Source: Lachnospiraceae bacterium UBA3282 (lineage in GTDB: Bacteria; Bacillota; Clostridia; Lachnospirales; Lachnospiraceae). Taken from it: a stretch of 18,355 nt of DNA. Shown here piece by piece: positions 7,915 to 15,154 of this stretch. A program made the translations under genes and the position numbers. The notes below the pieces were generated by a model. It worked only from the letters and a program-made list of their open reading frames with translations, did no database searches and was not told the DNA's origin. The DNA lies in NCBI GenBank assembly GCA_002361735.1, contig DETS01000119.1, positions 1 to 18,355 on the forward strand, written 5' to 3'. Position 1 is the first letter of the stretch. Each line of letters starts with the position of its first letter.

Positions 7915-9366
7915 TTATAAGGATTTCCGCAAGCCTTTCGGATAGTGATTTTTCATCTGTCCCCCGGATGCCTTTCCAAAACCTATGCAAAATCCCTCAT
8001 AAAAAAGCGCAGTCCATCCCTTTTCGTCCTGAGAAGAAAGGCTCTCTCCCCGCAGCCAGGCAACAGCCTCTGCCATGGAAACATCCCGCCTTTTCCCAAT
8101 ATCGTTTGGCAAAAGCGATAAAGCAAGCGCATGGGCAGGTTCAAAGCGATTCTTTTTCTCCGTCAAAAGATGCAGCCCCGGCCGCAGGATGCGGATCCCC
8201 GTAAGTGCCGGCATTTCACAGGGTGTCAGGTAAATCTGCTCCCCAAAGCGGATCAGATGTCCCGCATGTTTCTTTTTCCACACGTCTTTTATCTCAAGTT
8301 CTTCTTCCACATAGGCATCTACAAGTTTACATAACTCTTTCTCTTTTGTCGTTCCCCGCCCCGCTTTTCCGAAATTACCTTCTCGTGTTTTCTTTCCGGT
8401 CCACGCTCCGACCTGTTCCGATCCGGTCTCCGTCGCTCCGGATCCTCCGCTCCTACGTAGTCTGGCTATAAAATGTCCCTCTCCTGCCAAACGATGTGGC
8501 CAAAGCCTTAGCGTCCGCTCGATTCCGGGCACTGCCTCCTCCAGCCAATCCTGTCGTCCCGGAGCAAAATGTTCCCCACACGGGATTTCTTCTATATGAT
8601 AGGATTCCTCTTCCCGTAAAAATGCAGAAATTGTTCCCTCATTCTCCTCCGTTGAAAACGTGCAGGTGGAATAAACCAGAACACCGCCCGGTTTTACCAT
8701 TTTTGCTGCCTCACTTAAAATAGACGCTTGTCTCTCGGCACACATAAGAACCGCCGCTTCGCTCCATTCTCCCCTCGCCGCTTCCTCTTTCCGAAACATC
8801 CCTTCGCCGGAACAGGGTGCATCCACCAGCACCCGATCAAAAAACGCAGGAAAAAGCGCTGCAAGGCGCTCCGGTTTCTCCGAGCAAACCACACAGTTTG
8901 CGATTCCCATGCGCTCCACATTCTGGGACAGGATTTTTGCCCGCTCTCCCATGATTTCATTTGCCACCAGCAGTCCTTCCCCCTGCATCCTACCCGCAAT
9001 CTGCGTGGTTTTCCCACCCGGCGCAGCACACAGGTCGAGAATCCGCTCACCCGGTTTGGGTGCAAGCGCCTCCACCACAGCCATGGCGGACGGCTCCTGA
9101 ATATAGTATGCTCCAGCCTCATGAAGAACATGGCGCCCCGGCTGAGCGGCTGCATCATAATAATACCCTTCCCGCGCCCAAGAAATCTTTTGAAGCGGAA
9201 AGGGCATCACCCTGATAAATTCTTCTTCTGTGCTCTTTAGGGGATTATGCCGTAAACCGTATCGGCGTTTTTCCCCGTAACTTTTCAAAAAAGCCTCATA
9301 CTCGCTGCCTAAAAGTCTCTCCATCCTTGCAAGGAAAGCTGCCGGCAGCCTGTTCGTATCGCACAT
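7915..9366 (-). CDS. rsmF: RsmF/NOL1-NOP2-Sun family rRNA (cytosine-5) methyltransferase
   Basis: Transfers methyl from SAM to C5 of an rRNA cytosine. At 483 residues it matches the length of RsmF-type enzymes. An N-terminal region (NPLK near 41) leads into the Rossmann domain: motif I LDLCAAPGGKT (110-120), motif IV DAPCSGEGMF (182-191, Cys185) and motif VI YSTCTFSTEENE with catalytic Cys235. A Gly/Ser/Thr-rich linker (about 305-345) joins a C-terminal RNA-binding region of the RsmF/PUA-like type. GGAG lies 8 bases before the ATG. It follows the GH3 gene by 96 bases on the same strand. The family is clear; the exact rRNA position (C1407 in E. coli RsmF) is not certain for this branch, so the symbol should be read as RsmF-like. 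Confidence 0.92.
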   Translation of the reverse strand: MCDTNRLPAAFLARMERLLGSEYEAFLKSYGEKRRYGLRHNPLKSTEEEFIRVMPFPLQKISWAREGYYYDAAAQPGRHVLHEAGAYYIQEPSAMAVVEALAPKPGERILDLCAAPGGKTTQIAGRMQGEGLLVANEIMGERAKILSQNVERMGIANCVVCSEKPERLAALFPAFFDRVLVDAPCSGEGMFRKEEAARGEWSEAAVLMCAERQASILSEAAKMVKPGGVLVYSTCTFSTEENEGTISAFLREEESYHIEEIPCGEHFAPGRQDWLEEAVPGIERTLRLWPHRLAGEGHFIARLRRSGGSGATETGSEQVGAWTGKKTREGNFGKAGRGTTKEKELCKLVDAYVEEELEIKDVWKKKHAGHLIRFGEQIYLTPCEMPALTGIRILRPGLHLLTEKKNRFEPAHALALSLLPNDIGKRRDVSMAEAVAWLRGESLSSQDEKGWTALFYEGFCIGFGKASGGQMKNHYPKGLRKSL

Positions 9367-9386
9367 ATATGTATCTCCGTATCACA

Positions 9387-9451
9387 CGTTGTTCCCTGCT
9401 AAATCCCGCCATAAACGGGCACTTGCCATATCGTCCTCACAAGAAACAACG
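9387..9451. repeat. Structured intergenic element between the GH3 and rsmF-like genes
   Basis: A 7-bp inverted repeat (CGTTGTT at 9387-9393, AACAACG at 9445-9451) encloses a second stem CCCG/CGGG (9405-9408 and 9416-9419). On the minus RNA strand a further CTTG/CAAG stem is possible, giving a three-way-junction layout. It fills most of the 96-base gap. No T tract follows in the minus direction, so it is not a standard terminator. It could be a leader structure for rsmF or a dispersed palindromic element. I cannot assign it to a known RNA class. Confidence 0.4.
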
Positions 9452-9462
9452 CGAGTTATTTA

Positions 9463-11118
9463 TTATGACAACAGCGCGCCGCCAAAGAATGCCTTTTGCT
9501 CCTCCGTGATCAAAATCCGCAGCGGCTTATCCTGCTCTTTCCTGTGTCCGAGCTTTGCCATGAACCGCCCGTAAGCCTTAAATGCCCCCTTAGGGACAGG
9601 CTGAATAAATACTTTGCCCAGCTCCGCCAGCTCTCTGTCTCTCTTATAACCGGAGCAGCTTTCCATCAGACACTCATCCAGAATCTCCGCCGCATCCTCC
9701 GGAAGCTCCCCGCCTGCCAATTCCAAATACAGCATATAGCGCGGCAGCCTCTTGGTATAATCACCGTCCACGCAGTAGCCTTCTGCGCTGCAATTCGCCC
9801 TTCTCTGGAATTTCCGCATCGCATTCTCAAGCTGGCGCACATTCATCTTTTCATCCGCAATGTTGATGACCTGACTCTTGCGGTAGCATACGCGCACCAC
9901 CGGTGCCTGCCCCTCAAAACCAACAACCTCCACCACATCACCGATGGCATAACGATACATCCCGGAAAGTGTGGTAATCAGGAGCTCATATTTGCTTCCG
10001 GCCTCAACGTCCCGAATCGTATAGATCCGCTCCCCATCTCCCGTCTCAGATAAAAATTCATAAAAACAGGTGTCCGGAAGCAGCACATAAAAGGCGTCCT
10101 CCCCTCCCATGTCCTTGGCGATGCCAAAGCAGCCCTCTGACGCTGCATAAGTAAAGAAATGGATTGGCAGATCTTCCACGTACATCCAAAGCATATCCAT
10201 GTAAGCCGCAAACATACTGCCGCCGATGAGCTGCCCATACCTGATCTTCGGCCAGATCTTACGTACCAGTCCCTTTGGCAGATTTTCTGTCGGAATCCTG
10301 CGCAGTTCCTCAGCACGCTCCGGATCCGCCGGAAGCTTCTCCTCCAAGTAACGCCGCCATTCATGACTCACCGGGAAACAATCGCTGACTTTTCCTGTCT
10401 CTATATCGGAAAGAAAAGCTTCCCAATGATCCACCAGATAGCGGAACATTCCCACGACTCGATTGACAAAAACACCATGAATCGCCGTCACATCCCTGCA
10501 TGCAAGGGCAAAACGCAGCTTTACATAGAGCATGTCCTCCATCTGATCCGGGAACATGACTTCCATAGGCGCAGTATAGCAGTCACCGTCAATTTCGCCC
10601 TTAGCCTCCAGATAACGATGCAGCGCAGACGCACGCACGCCGCTCATCGTACCATCCGACATAAAATTACGACGAAACTCTCCCGTTTCGAATATCTTGC
10701 CAAACAATTCCTCATCCGTCGCGTCCGGAATCTGTCGCCTGATCGTCTCTCTGATCAAATCGTGCCAGTAAAAATACTGTCTCTGGATATCTTTCTCCAC
10801 AATCGGTACATATTTAGGTGAATCCGTACTGCCCGAACTGATACAGTAGAACACCGGCTTATCTGCCGTAAGCAGTTCTTCCTCTCCCTCCACCTGGCGA
10901 TCGATTGCCGCCTCGTAATCATAGTGAAACGTGATGGGCAATTCTTTCTGGTATTCCTCCACCGAATGAATATCCTCAAACCCAAACAGTTTTCCATACT
11001 CCGTATCCTTATTTTCCGTAAGTCTCTCCAACAAAAATTTTTCCTGCACTGCCACCGCATCCCTGCAGAGTGCCTGAAACTGTTCGGTCGCGCCCGTCTC
11101 CCTGTTTGACTCCCCCAT
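9463..11118 (-). CDS. GH3-family acyl-acid amido synthetase (adenylate-forming)
   Basis: GH3 enzymes activate a carboxylic acid with ATP and join it to an amino acid. The family is best known from plants, where it conjugates auxin and jasmonate. Seen here in 551 residues: a nucleotide-binding loop ISSGSTDSPKYVPIVE (93-108, the plant equivalent being SSGTS-x-G), YAASEG (324-329, plant YASSE), and YRYAIGDVVEVVGF (388-401, plant YRxGDV) followed by RKSQVINIADEKM, the hinge to the small C-terminal domain. The longest frame starts at ATG 11133, but AAGGAGG lies downstream of that codon and 5 bases before ATG 11118, which I take as the start. It is divergent from putP and has its own strong promoter. 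There is no membrane segment, so it is cytosolic. The acid and amine substrates are unknown. An acyl-CoA-ligase-like relative is less likely given the three GH3 motifs. Confidence 0.88.
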   Translation of the reverse strand: MGESNRETGATEQFQALCRDAVAVQEKFLLERLTENKDTEYGKLFGFEDIHSVEEYQKELPITFHYDYEAAIDRQVEGEEELLTADKPVFYCISSGSTDSPKYVPIVEKDIQRQYFYWHDLIRETIRRQIPDATDEELFGKIFETGEFRRNFMSDGTMSGVRASALHRYLEAKGEIDGDCYTAPMEVMFPDQMEDMLYVKLRFALACRDVTAIHGVFVNRVVGMFRYLVDHWEAFLSDIETGKVSDCFPVSHEWRRYLEEKLPADPERAEELRRIPTENLPKGLVRKIWPKIRYGQLIGGSMFAAYMDMLWMYVEDLPIHFFTYAASEGCFGIAKDMGGEDAFYVLLPDTCFYEFLSETGDGERIYTIRDVEAGSKYELLITTLSGMYRYAIGDVVEVVGFEGQAPVVRVCYRKSQVINIADEKMNVRQLENAMRKFQRRANCSAEGYCVDGDYTKRLPRYMLYLELAGGELPEDAAEILDECLMESCSGYKRDRELAELGKVFIQPVPKGAFKAYGRFMAKLGHRKEQDKPLRILITEEQKAFFGGALLS

Positions 11119-11177
11119 GTCTTCCTCCTTCATTCGTATCGCACCGCACCCCCAAAATAAATAGTGCGGATAGAAAC

Positions 11178-11206
11178 ATTATATTCGATTTTTCAACTAA
11201 AATCAA
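11178..11206 (-). promoter_or_regulatory. Sigma-A promoter of the GH3 gene
   Basis: On the minus strand TTGATT (11206-11201), a 17-base spacer and a perfect TATAAT (11183-11178). The GH3 ATG is about 60 bases downstream. The spacer holds an inverted repeat that could be an operator. Confidence 0.85.
11187..11204. promoter_or_regulatory. Inverted repeat in the GH3 promoter spacer
   Basis: GATTTT-TCAACT-AAAATC has 6-bp perfect arms between and over the -35 and -10 elements of the GH3 promoter, where a bound repressor would block polymerase. It is AT-rich and short, so chance is possible. Confidence 0.35.
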
Positions 11207-11246
11207 TATAATCTGCCCCACTCAGCCTTTTTTGTCCCAATTTTTA

Positions 11247-11275
11247 TTGCGCATTCAAGGGAAAACCGCTATAAT
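11247..11275 (+). promoter_or_regulatory. Sigma-A promoter of putP
   Basis: TTGCGC (11247-11252), a 17-base spacer and a perfect TATAAT (11270-11275). The start of putP is 44 bases downstream of the -10. The -35 is 41 bases from the -35 of the divergent GH3 promoter, close enough for shared control. Confidence 0.85.
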
Positions 11276-11318
11276 AGCAAATGATTGTTAACAAGCGAAG
11301 AAGATGAGGAGGAATATT

Positions 11319-12845
11319 ATGACATCACAGATCTGTATTATTATCGCCATCATAGCCTATCTGGGCATGATGATTTACATTGGTATCTCCTATTCCAAAA
11401 AAAATACCCAGGCGGCGGAATTTTACCTGGGCGGCCGCAAACTGGGACCGCTTGTTACCGCCATGAGCGCAGAGGCATCCGATATGAGCAGCTACCTTTT
11501 GATGGGACTTCCCGGCCTTGCCTATATCGCCGGGCTCGCCGAGGTCGGCTGGACCGCTATTGGTCTGGCTATCGGCACTTACTTAAACTGGCTTTTCGTT
11601 TCCAAGCGGATTCGCCGCTATACCAGCAAGATCGGTTCCTTTACCATTCCGGAGTTTTTTGCAAAAAGATACGGCGACGACAAGCATCTGCTGACCTGTA
11701 TCGCCGCAATCGTCATCGTGATTTTCTTCGTGCCTTACACCGCTTCCGGTTTTGCCGCCTGCGGTAAGCTTTTCGGCACACTGTTTGGCATGAACTATAT
11801 TGCAGCCATGCTCTTAAGCGCGGCTGTCATTGTGGTCTACTGTACGCTGGGCGGCTTTCTCGCCGTAAGTACCACCGATCTGATCCAGGGTATCACCATG
11901 AGTATCGCCCTGCTCATCGTCGTCGGCTTCGGCGCAGTCGTAACCGGGGGCTTTGGCAGTGTTACTGACGCTGTGAGCAGCCTTCCCGGCTATCTGAGTC
12001 TGGTACAGAGCTATTCCGTGGATACCGGCACTTCTGCTCCCTATACCCCTCTCATGATCGCATCTACGCTGGCATGGGGACTGGGTTACTTTGGTATGCC
12101 CCATATCCTGCTTCGCTTCATGGCAATCGAGGATGAAAATAAACTGAAACTTTCCAGAAGGATCGCTACCGTGTGGGTAGTCATCTCCATGTCTATTGCC
12201 GTTTTGATCGGTGTAGTCGGCTACGGCCTTTCTCAAGCAGGCATCATCCCCGTGCTCGAAGGCAGCAATTCCGAAACCGTCATTATTCAGATTGCCTCCG
12301 TACTCAGCACCCACGGCGTGATTCCGGCATTGATTGCAGGCGTTATTCTTGCCGGCATCCTGGCGGCTACCATGTCCACCGCCGACTCTCAGCTTCTGGC
12401 TGCGGCATCCAGCATCTCTCAGAATCTGGTGCAGGATTTCGGCAAGAAAAAACTGGACACGAAAACCTCTCTGCTGATCGCACGGATTACGGTCATCGCA
12501 GTCTCTTTGATCGCCGTCTTTATTGCAAAGGATCCCGACAGCTCTATCTTCCGTGTCGTCTCCTTTGCCTGGGCAGGGTTCGGTGCAGCTTTTGGACCGG
12601 TAGTGCTCCTTGCTCTGTTCTGGAAACGCTCCAATAAACAGGGCGCGCTTGCGGGCATGATTGCGGGCGGCGTGATGGTATTTGTCTGGAAGTACGGTAT
12701 TGCCAAGCTGGGCGGCGCCTTTGCCATCTACGAGCTGCTCCCCGCCTTTATCATTGCGCTGCTCGTGAATGTGGCTGTTTCCCTTTTGACGAAGGAGCCG
12801 GATGCGGAGATTGTCAAGACATTTGAAGATGTTATGAGCAAGTAA
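11319..12845 (+). CDS. putP: Sodium/proline symporter PutP
   Basis: A sodium:solute symporter (SSS family) importing proline with Na+. The 508 residues form about 13 membrane segments. Resemblance to E. coli PutP is strong: YLGGRKLGPLVTAMSAEASD with the Na+-site Asp at the same number, Asp55, then LLMGLPG, GGFLAVSTTD, WGLGYFGMPHILLRFMA, ILAATMSTADSQLL (the second Na+-site region in TM8) and FAWAGFGAAFGPVVLLAL near the end. The longest frame begins at ATG 11304, but AGGAGG at 11307-11312 lies inside it and 6 bases before ATG 11319, the start I choose. It converges on the alarmone synthetase gene with only 17 bases between stops and no visible terminator. Proline is the best guess for the substrate because of the detailed match to PutP; other SSS members differ at the MSAEASD and GYFGMPH blocks. 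Confidence 0.95.
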   Translation: MTSQICIIIAIIAYLGMMIYIGISYSKKNTQAAEFYLGGRKLGPLVTAMSAEASDMSSYLLMGLPGLAYIAGLAEVGWTAIGLAIGTYLNWLFVSKRIRRYTSKIGSFTIPEFFAKRYGDDKHLLTCIAAIVIVIFFVPYTASGFAACGKLFGTLFGMNYIAAMLLSAAVIVVYCTLGGFLAVSTTDLIQGITMSIALLIVVGFGAVVTGGFGSVTDAVSSLPGYLSLVQSYSVDTGTSAPYTPLMIASTLAWGLGYFGMPHILLRFMAIEDENKLKLSRRIATVWVVISMSIAVLIGVVGYGLSQAGIIPVLEGSNSETVIIQIASVLSTHGVIPALIAGVILAGILAATMSTADSQLLAAASSISQNLVQDFGKKKLDTKTSLLIARITVIAVSLIAVFIAKDPDSSIFRVVSFAWAGFGAAFGPVVLLALFWKRSNKQGALAGMIAGGVMVFVWKYGIAKLGGAFAIYELLPAFIIALLVNVAVSLLTKEPDAEIVKTFEDVMSK

Positions 12846-12862
12846 TGCGTTACCGAATTTTC

Positions 12863-13651
12863 TTATTCTCCCACCGCAATATCGATCTTACGTAGTTTTT
12901 CCATGAGGATTTCCTCCTCCGTCGGCAGATCCTCCGATTTTTCGATCTGCTGACGGACCTGCCACATCTGTTCGTCAATGGCCGCGATCTGTTCGGCGCA
13001 CACAGTCAGACTCCTTACGATCTCTGCCTGGTTTGGCACCTCCTGCTTGTATTTGAGCTGATGCTCCAAACTTGCCCAGAAGTCCATGGCAATCGTGCGG
13101 ATCTGCACTTCCACCGCCATCTCCCTCGTCTGATCCGAGAAGAAAACAGGTACGCTCACAATCATATGGTAACTGCGATAACCGTTCGGCTTCGGATTCC
13201 TGATATAATCCTTCCTACGGATCACCGTGATATCGTCCTGCTGTGCCAGCGCCTCCGCCAATACATAGATATCATCCACATAAGAGCAAACGACCCGGAT
13301 TCCCGCCACGTCATAAAGATTTGCCTCCGCGTTTTCCACCGTAAAAGGAAGCCCTTTGCGGTTCAGCTTGTCCATAATGCTCGCGCTGCTTTTTAAACGG
13401 GAGTTGATGGAAGTAATGGGATTGCGCTGATATCGCACATTAAACTCGGAGTTTAAAACGTCGAATTTCGTCCGCACCTCCTTAATCGCACAGCTGTAAC
13501 GCATACGCATTTCTTTATAGTCCACCATCGTTCCCGCCATCTTCCGGCGCTGTTCATAAATTTCCTTATCTACCTTGGGAATCACCATCATCTGATTCTC
13601 CTCAGGATCAAATCCCATTTCATCTAATGAGAAAAATGGATTGGGGTTCAT
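12863..13651 (-). CDS. Small alarmone synthetase, RelQ/YjbM-like (GTP pyrophosphokinase family)
   Basis: Single-domain (p)ppGpp synthetase that transfers pyrophosphate from ATP to GTP or GDP; it lacks hydrolase and TGS/ACT domains. Synthetase motifs are present: INSRLKSSASIMDKLNRKG (82-100), YDVAGIRVVCSYVDDIY (113-129, catalytic Asp114), DYIRNPKPNGYRSYH (148-162) and VEVQIRTIAMDFWASLEH (180-197, with the E-x-Q at 181-183). At 262 residues it is about 50 longer than B. subtilis RelQ, mainly because of an N-terminal extension of about 50 residues (NPFFSLDEMGFDPEENQ and onward) plus a longer acidic tail. GGAGGA lies 7 bases before the ATG. It has its own promoter and converges on putP. RelP is the alternative, but the IRTIAMDFWASLEH block is RelQ-like. 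Confidence 0.92.
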   Translation of the reverse strand: MNPNPFFSLDEMGFDPEENQMMVIPKVDKEIYEQRRKMAGTMVDYKEMRMRYSCAIKEVRTKFDVLNSEFNVRYQRNPITSINSRLKSSASIMDKLNRKGLPFTVENAEANLYDVAGIRVVCSYVDDIYVLAEALAQQDDITVIRRKDYIRNPKPNGYRSYHMIVSVPVFFSDQTREMAVEVQIRTIAMDFWASLEHQLKYKQEVPNQAEIVRSLTVCAEQIAAIDEQMWQVRQQIEKSEDLPTEEEILMEKLRKIDIAVGE

Positions 13652-13676
13652 CTGTTTATCCTCCGTTCATTTTCCT

Positions 13677-13705
13677 AATATATACCCAATATCACAGAAA
13701 AACAA
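13677..13705 (-). promoter_or_regulatory. Promoter of the alarmone synthetase gene
   Basis: On the minus strand TTGTTT (13705-13700), a 17-base spacer and TATATT (13682-13677). The ATG is 25 bases downstream of the -10, giving a very short leader with room for little more than the ribosome-binding site. Confidence 0.65.
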
Positions 13706-13772
13706 GGAAAGAATTATTAACTTTTTATTAGAATTTTGGAAAAAGAGGAAACAACGGAAAAACTCCTAAAGA

Positions 13773-13802
13773 TTGACTTCCCGCGCATCTCTACTATATA
13801 AT
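13773..13802 (+). promoter_or_regulatory. Sigma-A promoter of the aldo/keto reductase gene
   Basis: TTGACT (13773-13778), an 18-base spacer and a perfect TATAAT (13797-13802). It precedes a leader of about 90 bases that contains a long hairpin. Confidence 0.85.
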
Positions 13803-13833
13803 AGAAGAAACATATGCTTTAGAGCGAAGACAA

Positions 13834-13870
13834 GATTGAAAAGTAAGTCTGATAACCTTATTTTTCAATC
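13834..13870 (+). promoter_or_regulatory. 14-bp hairpin in the leader of the aldo/keto reductase gene
   Basis: GATTGAAAAGTAAG (13834-13847) pairs with CTTATTTTTCAATC (13857-13870) over 14 bp with one G-U wobble; the loop is TCTGATAAC. No T run follows, so it is not an intrinsic terminator. It may stabilise the mRNA or bind a regulator. Confidence 0.7.
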
Positions 13871-13880
13871 GCAAAAAATG

Positions 13881-13893
13881 CTCCAACATGGAG
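13881..13893 (+). promoter_or_regulatory. Small hairpin overlapping the ribosome-binding site of the aldo/keto reductase
   Basis: CTCCA-ACA-TGGAG places part of the GGAGGA site (13890-13895) in a 5-bp stem. GGAGG ends 5 bases before ATG 13900, which is why that ATG and not the in-frame ATG at 13888 is the likely start. The stem is weak and may only tune initiation. Confidence 0.45.
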
Positions 13894-13899
13894 GAAGTC

Positions 13900-15087
13900 A
13901 TGCAATATAGAACAATGAAGGACGGCACAGAGGTTTCCATCCTCGGATACGGCTGTATGCGTTTTACCGCATCCGCAGGCAGGATTAATCTCGAAAAGGC
14001 GGAAAAAGAAATAATGCTTGCCATTGAAAACGGCGTCAACTATTTTGACACCGCCTACATCTACAATGGCAGCGAAGATGCACTGGGCACTATTTTAGAG
14101 CGCAACCACTGCCGGGAAAAGGTGCAGATTGCCACCAAGCTCCCCTATTATCTGCTGAAAAACGCCGCCTCTGTCGAAAAGCTCTTTCAGGAACAGCTAA
14201 AACGTCTGCGCACGGATTATATTGATTATTATCTGATGCACATGCTTTTTGATGTGGAGGTCTGGAACCGCCTAAAGAGTATCGGCATTGAAGAATGGAT
14301 CGCCGAAAAGAAGAAAACGGGTGTGATTCGCCATATTGGTTTTTCGTTTCATGGCGACACGAATACCTTTAAGGCGCTGATCGATGCCTATGACTGGGAT
14401 TTTTGTCAGATCCAATACAATTATCTGGACGAACATACACAAGCCGGGAGAGCCGGTCTCCTCTATGCTGCCGAGAAAAACATTCCCGTGATCATCATGG
14501 AACCGCTGCGCGGCGGCAAACTGGTGGATGGTCTGCCTGACGATGCCAAAAAAGCCATCGCAAACTATCCCTTAAAGCGCACAGCCGCCCAATGGGCCTT
14601 TCACTGGCTCTGGGATCAGCCTCAGGTGACCTGTGTGCTCTCCGGCATGAATTCCACACAGATGATAACGGAAAATATCGCTTCCGCAGACGAAGCAGGT
14701 ATCGGCACTTTTACAAAGGCGGACCATCACTTGATTGACATTCTGCGTCAAAAAATCAACCAACACCTAAAAGTGGGCTGTACCGGCTGCGGCTACTGTA
14801 TGCCCTGCCCGCACGGCGTAGACATTCCCACTGCCTTCCGCTGCTACAATCAGACCGCCACGCAGAAAAAATTCAGTACCATCTTAGAATATGCGCAGGT
14901 CACCTCCCTGAAAAAGGATTCTTCCGCTATGACGCAGTGTACCAAATGCGGTGCCTGTGAAAAACACTGTCCCCAGCACATCGAAATCCGTAAAGAACTG
15001 CAAAACGCAAAAAAGACCTTACAGCCCTTCTATATCCGGGTTCTGCTGAAACTTGTCGGGAAGTTGGTAAAACGGGAAAGTACATGA
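13900..15087 (+). CDS. Aldo/keto reductase with C-terminal double [4Fe-4S] ferredoxin domain
   Basis: An NAD(P)H-type aldo/keto reductase barrel (about 1-285) fused to an iron-sulfur module. The start MQYRTMKDGTEVSILGYGCM is typical of the family. The catalytic tetrad can be placed at Asp50 and Tyr55 (FDTAYIY), Lys80 (ATKLP) and His114 (YYLMHML). The Fe-S part has C294-x2-C297-x2-C300-x2-C303-P (CTGCGYCMPCP) and C347-x2-C350-x2-C353-x3-C357-P (CTKCGACEKHCP). Full length from the chosen ATG is 395 residues. This fused family is common in anaerobic clostridia; its physiological substrates are mostly unknown. It is a single-gene unit with a strong promoter and a structured leader, and ends before a converging cluster. 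Confidence 0.93.
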   Translation: MQYRTMKDGTEVSILGYGCMRFTASAGRINLEKAEKEIMLAIENGVNYFDTAYIYNGSEDALGTILERNHCREKVQIATKLPYYLLKNAASVEKLFQEQLKRLRTDYIDYYLMHMLFDVEVWNRLKSIGIEEWIAEKKKTGVIRHIGFSFHGDTNTFKALIDAYDWDFCQIQYNYLDEHTQAGRAGLLYAAEKNIPVIIMEPLRGGKLVDGLPDDAKKAIANYPLKRTAAQWAFHWLWDQPQVTCVLSGMNSTQMITENIASADEAGIGTFTKADHHLIDILRQKINQHLKVGCTGCGYCMPCPHGVDIPTAFRCYNQTATQKKFSTILEYAQVTSLKKDSSAMTQCTKCGACEKHCPQHIEIRKELQNAKKTLQPFYIRVLLKLVGKLVKREST

Positions 15088-15094
15088 TGTCAGC

Positions 15095-15123
15095 TGCATA
15101 AGCCTTCCTGTTCTGTTTATGCA
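15095..15123 (+). other. 7-bp inverted repeat after the aldo/keto reductase gene
   Basis: TGCATAA (15095-15101) and TTATGCA (15117-15123) flank a 15-base loop just after the reductase stop. It is followed by CACAAAAA, not a T run, so termination by this element alone is doubtful. Confidence 0.35.
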
Positions 15124-15131
15124 CACAAAAA

Positions 15132-15154
15132 GGGAAGTGACAGGGTCACTTCCC
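15132..15154 (-). terminator. Intrinsic terminator overlapping the stop codon of the three-gene cluster
   Basis: On the minus strand GGGAAGTGA (15154-15146) pairs perfectly with TCACTTCCC (15140-15132) around the loop CCCTG and is followed by TTTTTGTG. The 5' arm is the last two sense codons (GGG AAG) plus the TGA stop of the last cluster gene. The same stem may stop reductase transcripts coming from the other side. Confidence 0.88.

Noticed and set aside
8728..9240. 170-codon plus-strand open frame
   Set aside because: Lies opposite the methyltransferase catalytic domain, which has all family motifs.
9387..9451. Purine-riboswitch resemblance on the minus strand (GATATGG in a loop of a three-stem element)
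   Set aside because: The second loop is not complementary to GATATGG and the conserved junction bases of purine riboswitches are missing; the downstream gene is an rRNA methyltransferase.
10159..10821. 220-codon plus-strand open frame
   Set aside because: Antisense shadow of the GH3 gene, with no ribosome-binding site and no recognisable protein features.
13834..13870. Intrinsic terminator or attenuator before the aldo/keto reductase
   Set aside because: The stem is long but is followed by GCAAAAAATG, not a T run, and is AT-rich in its middle.
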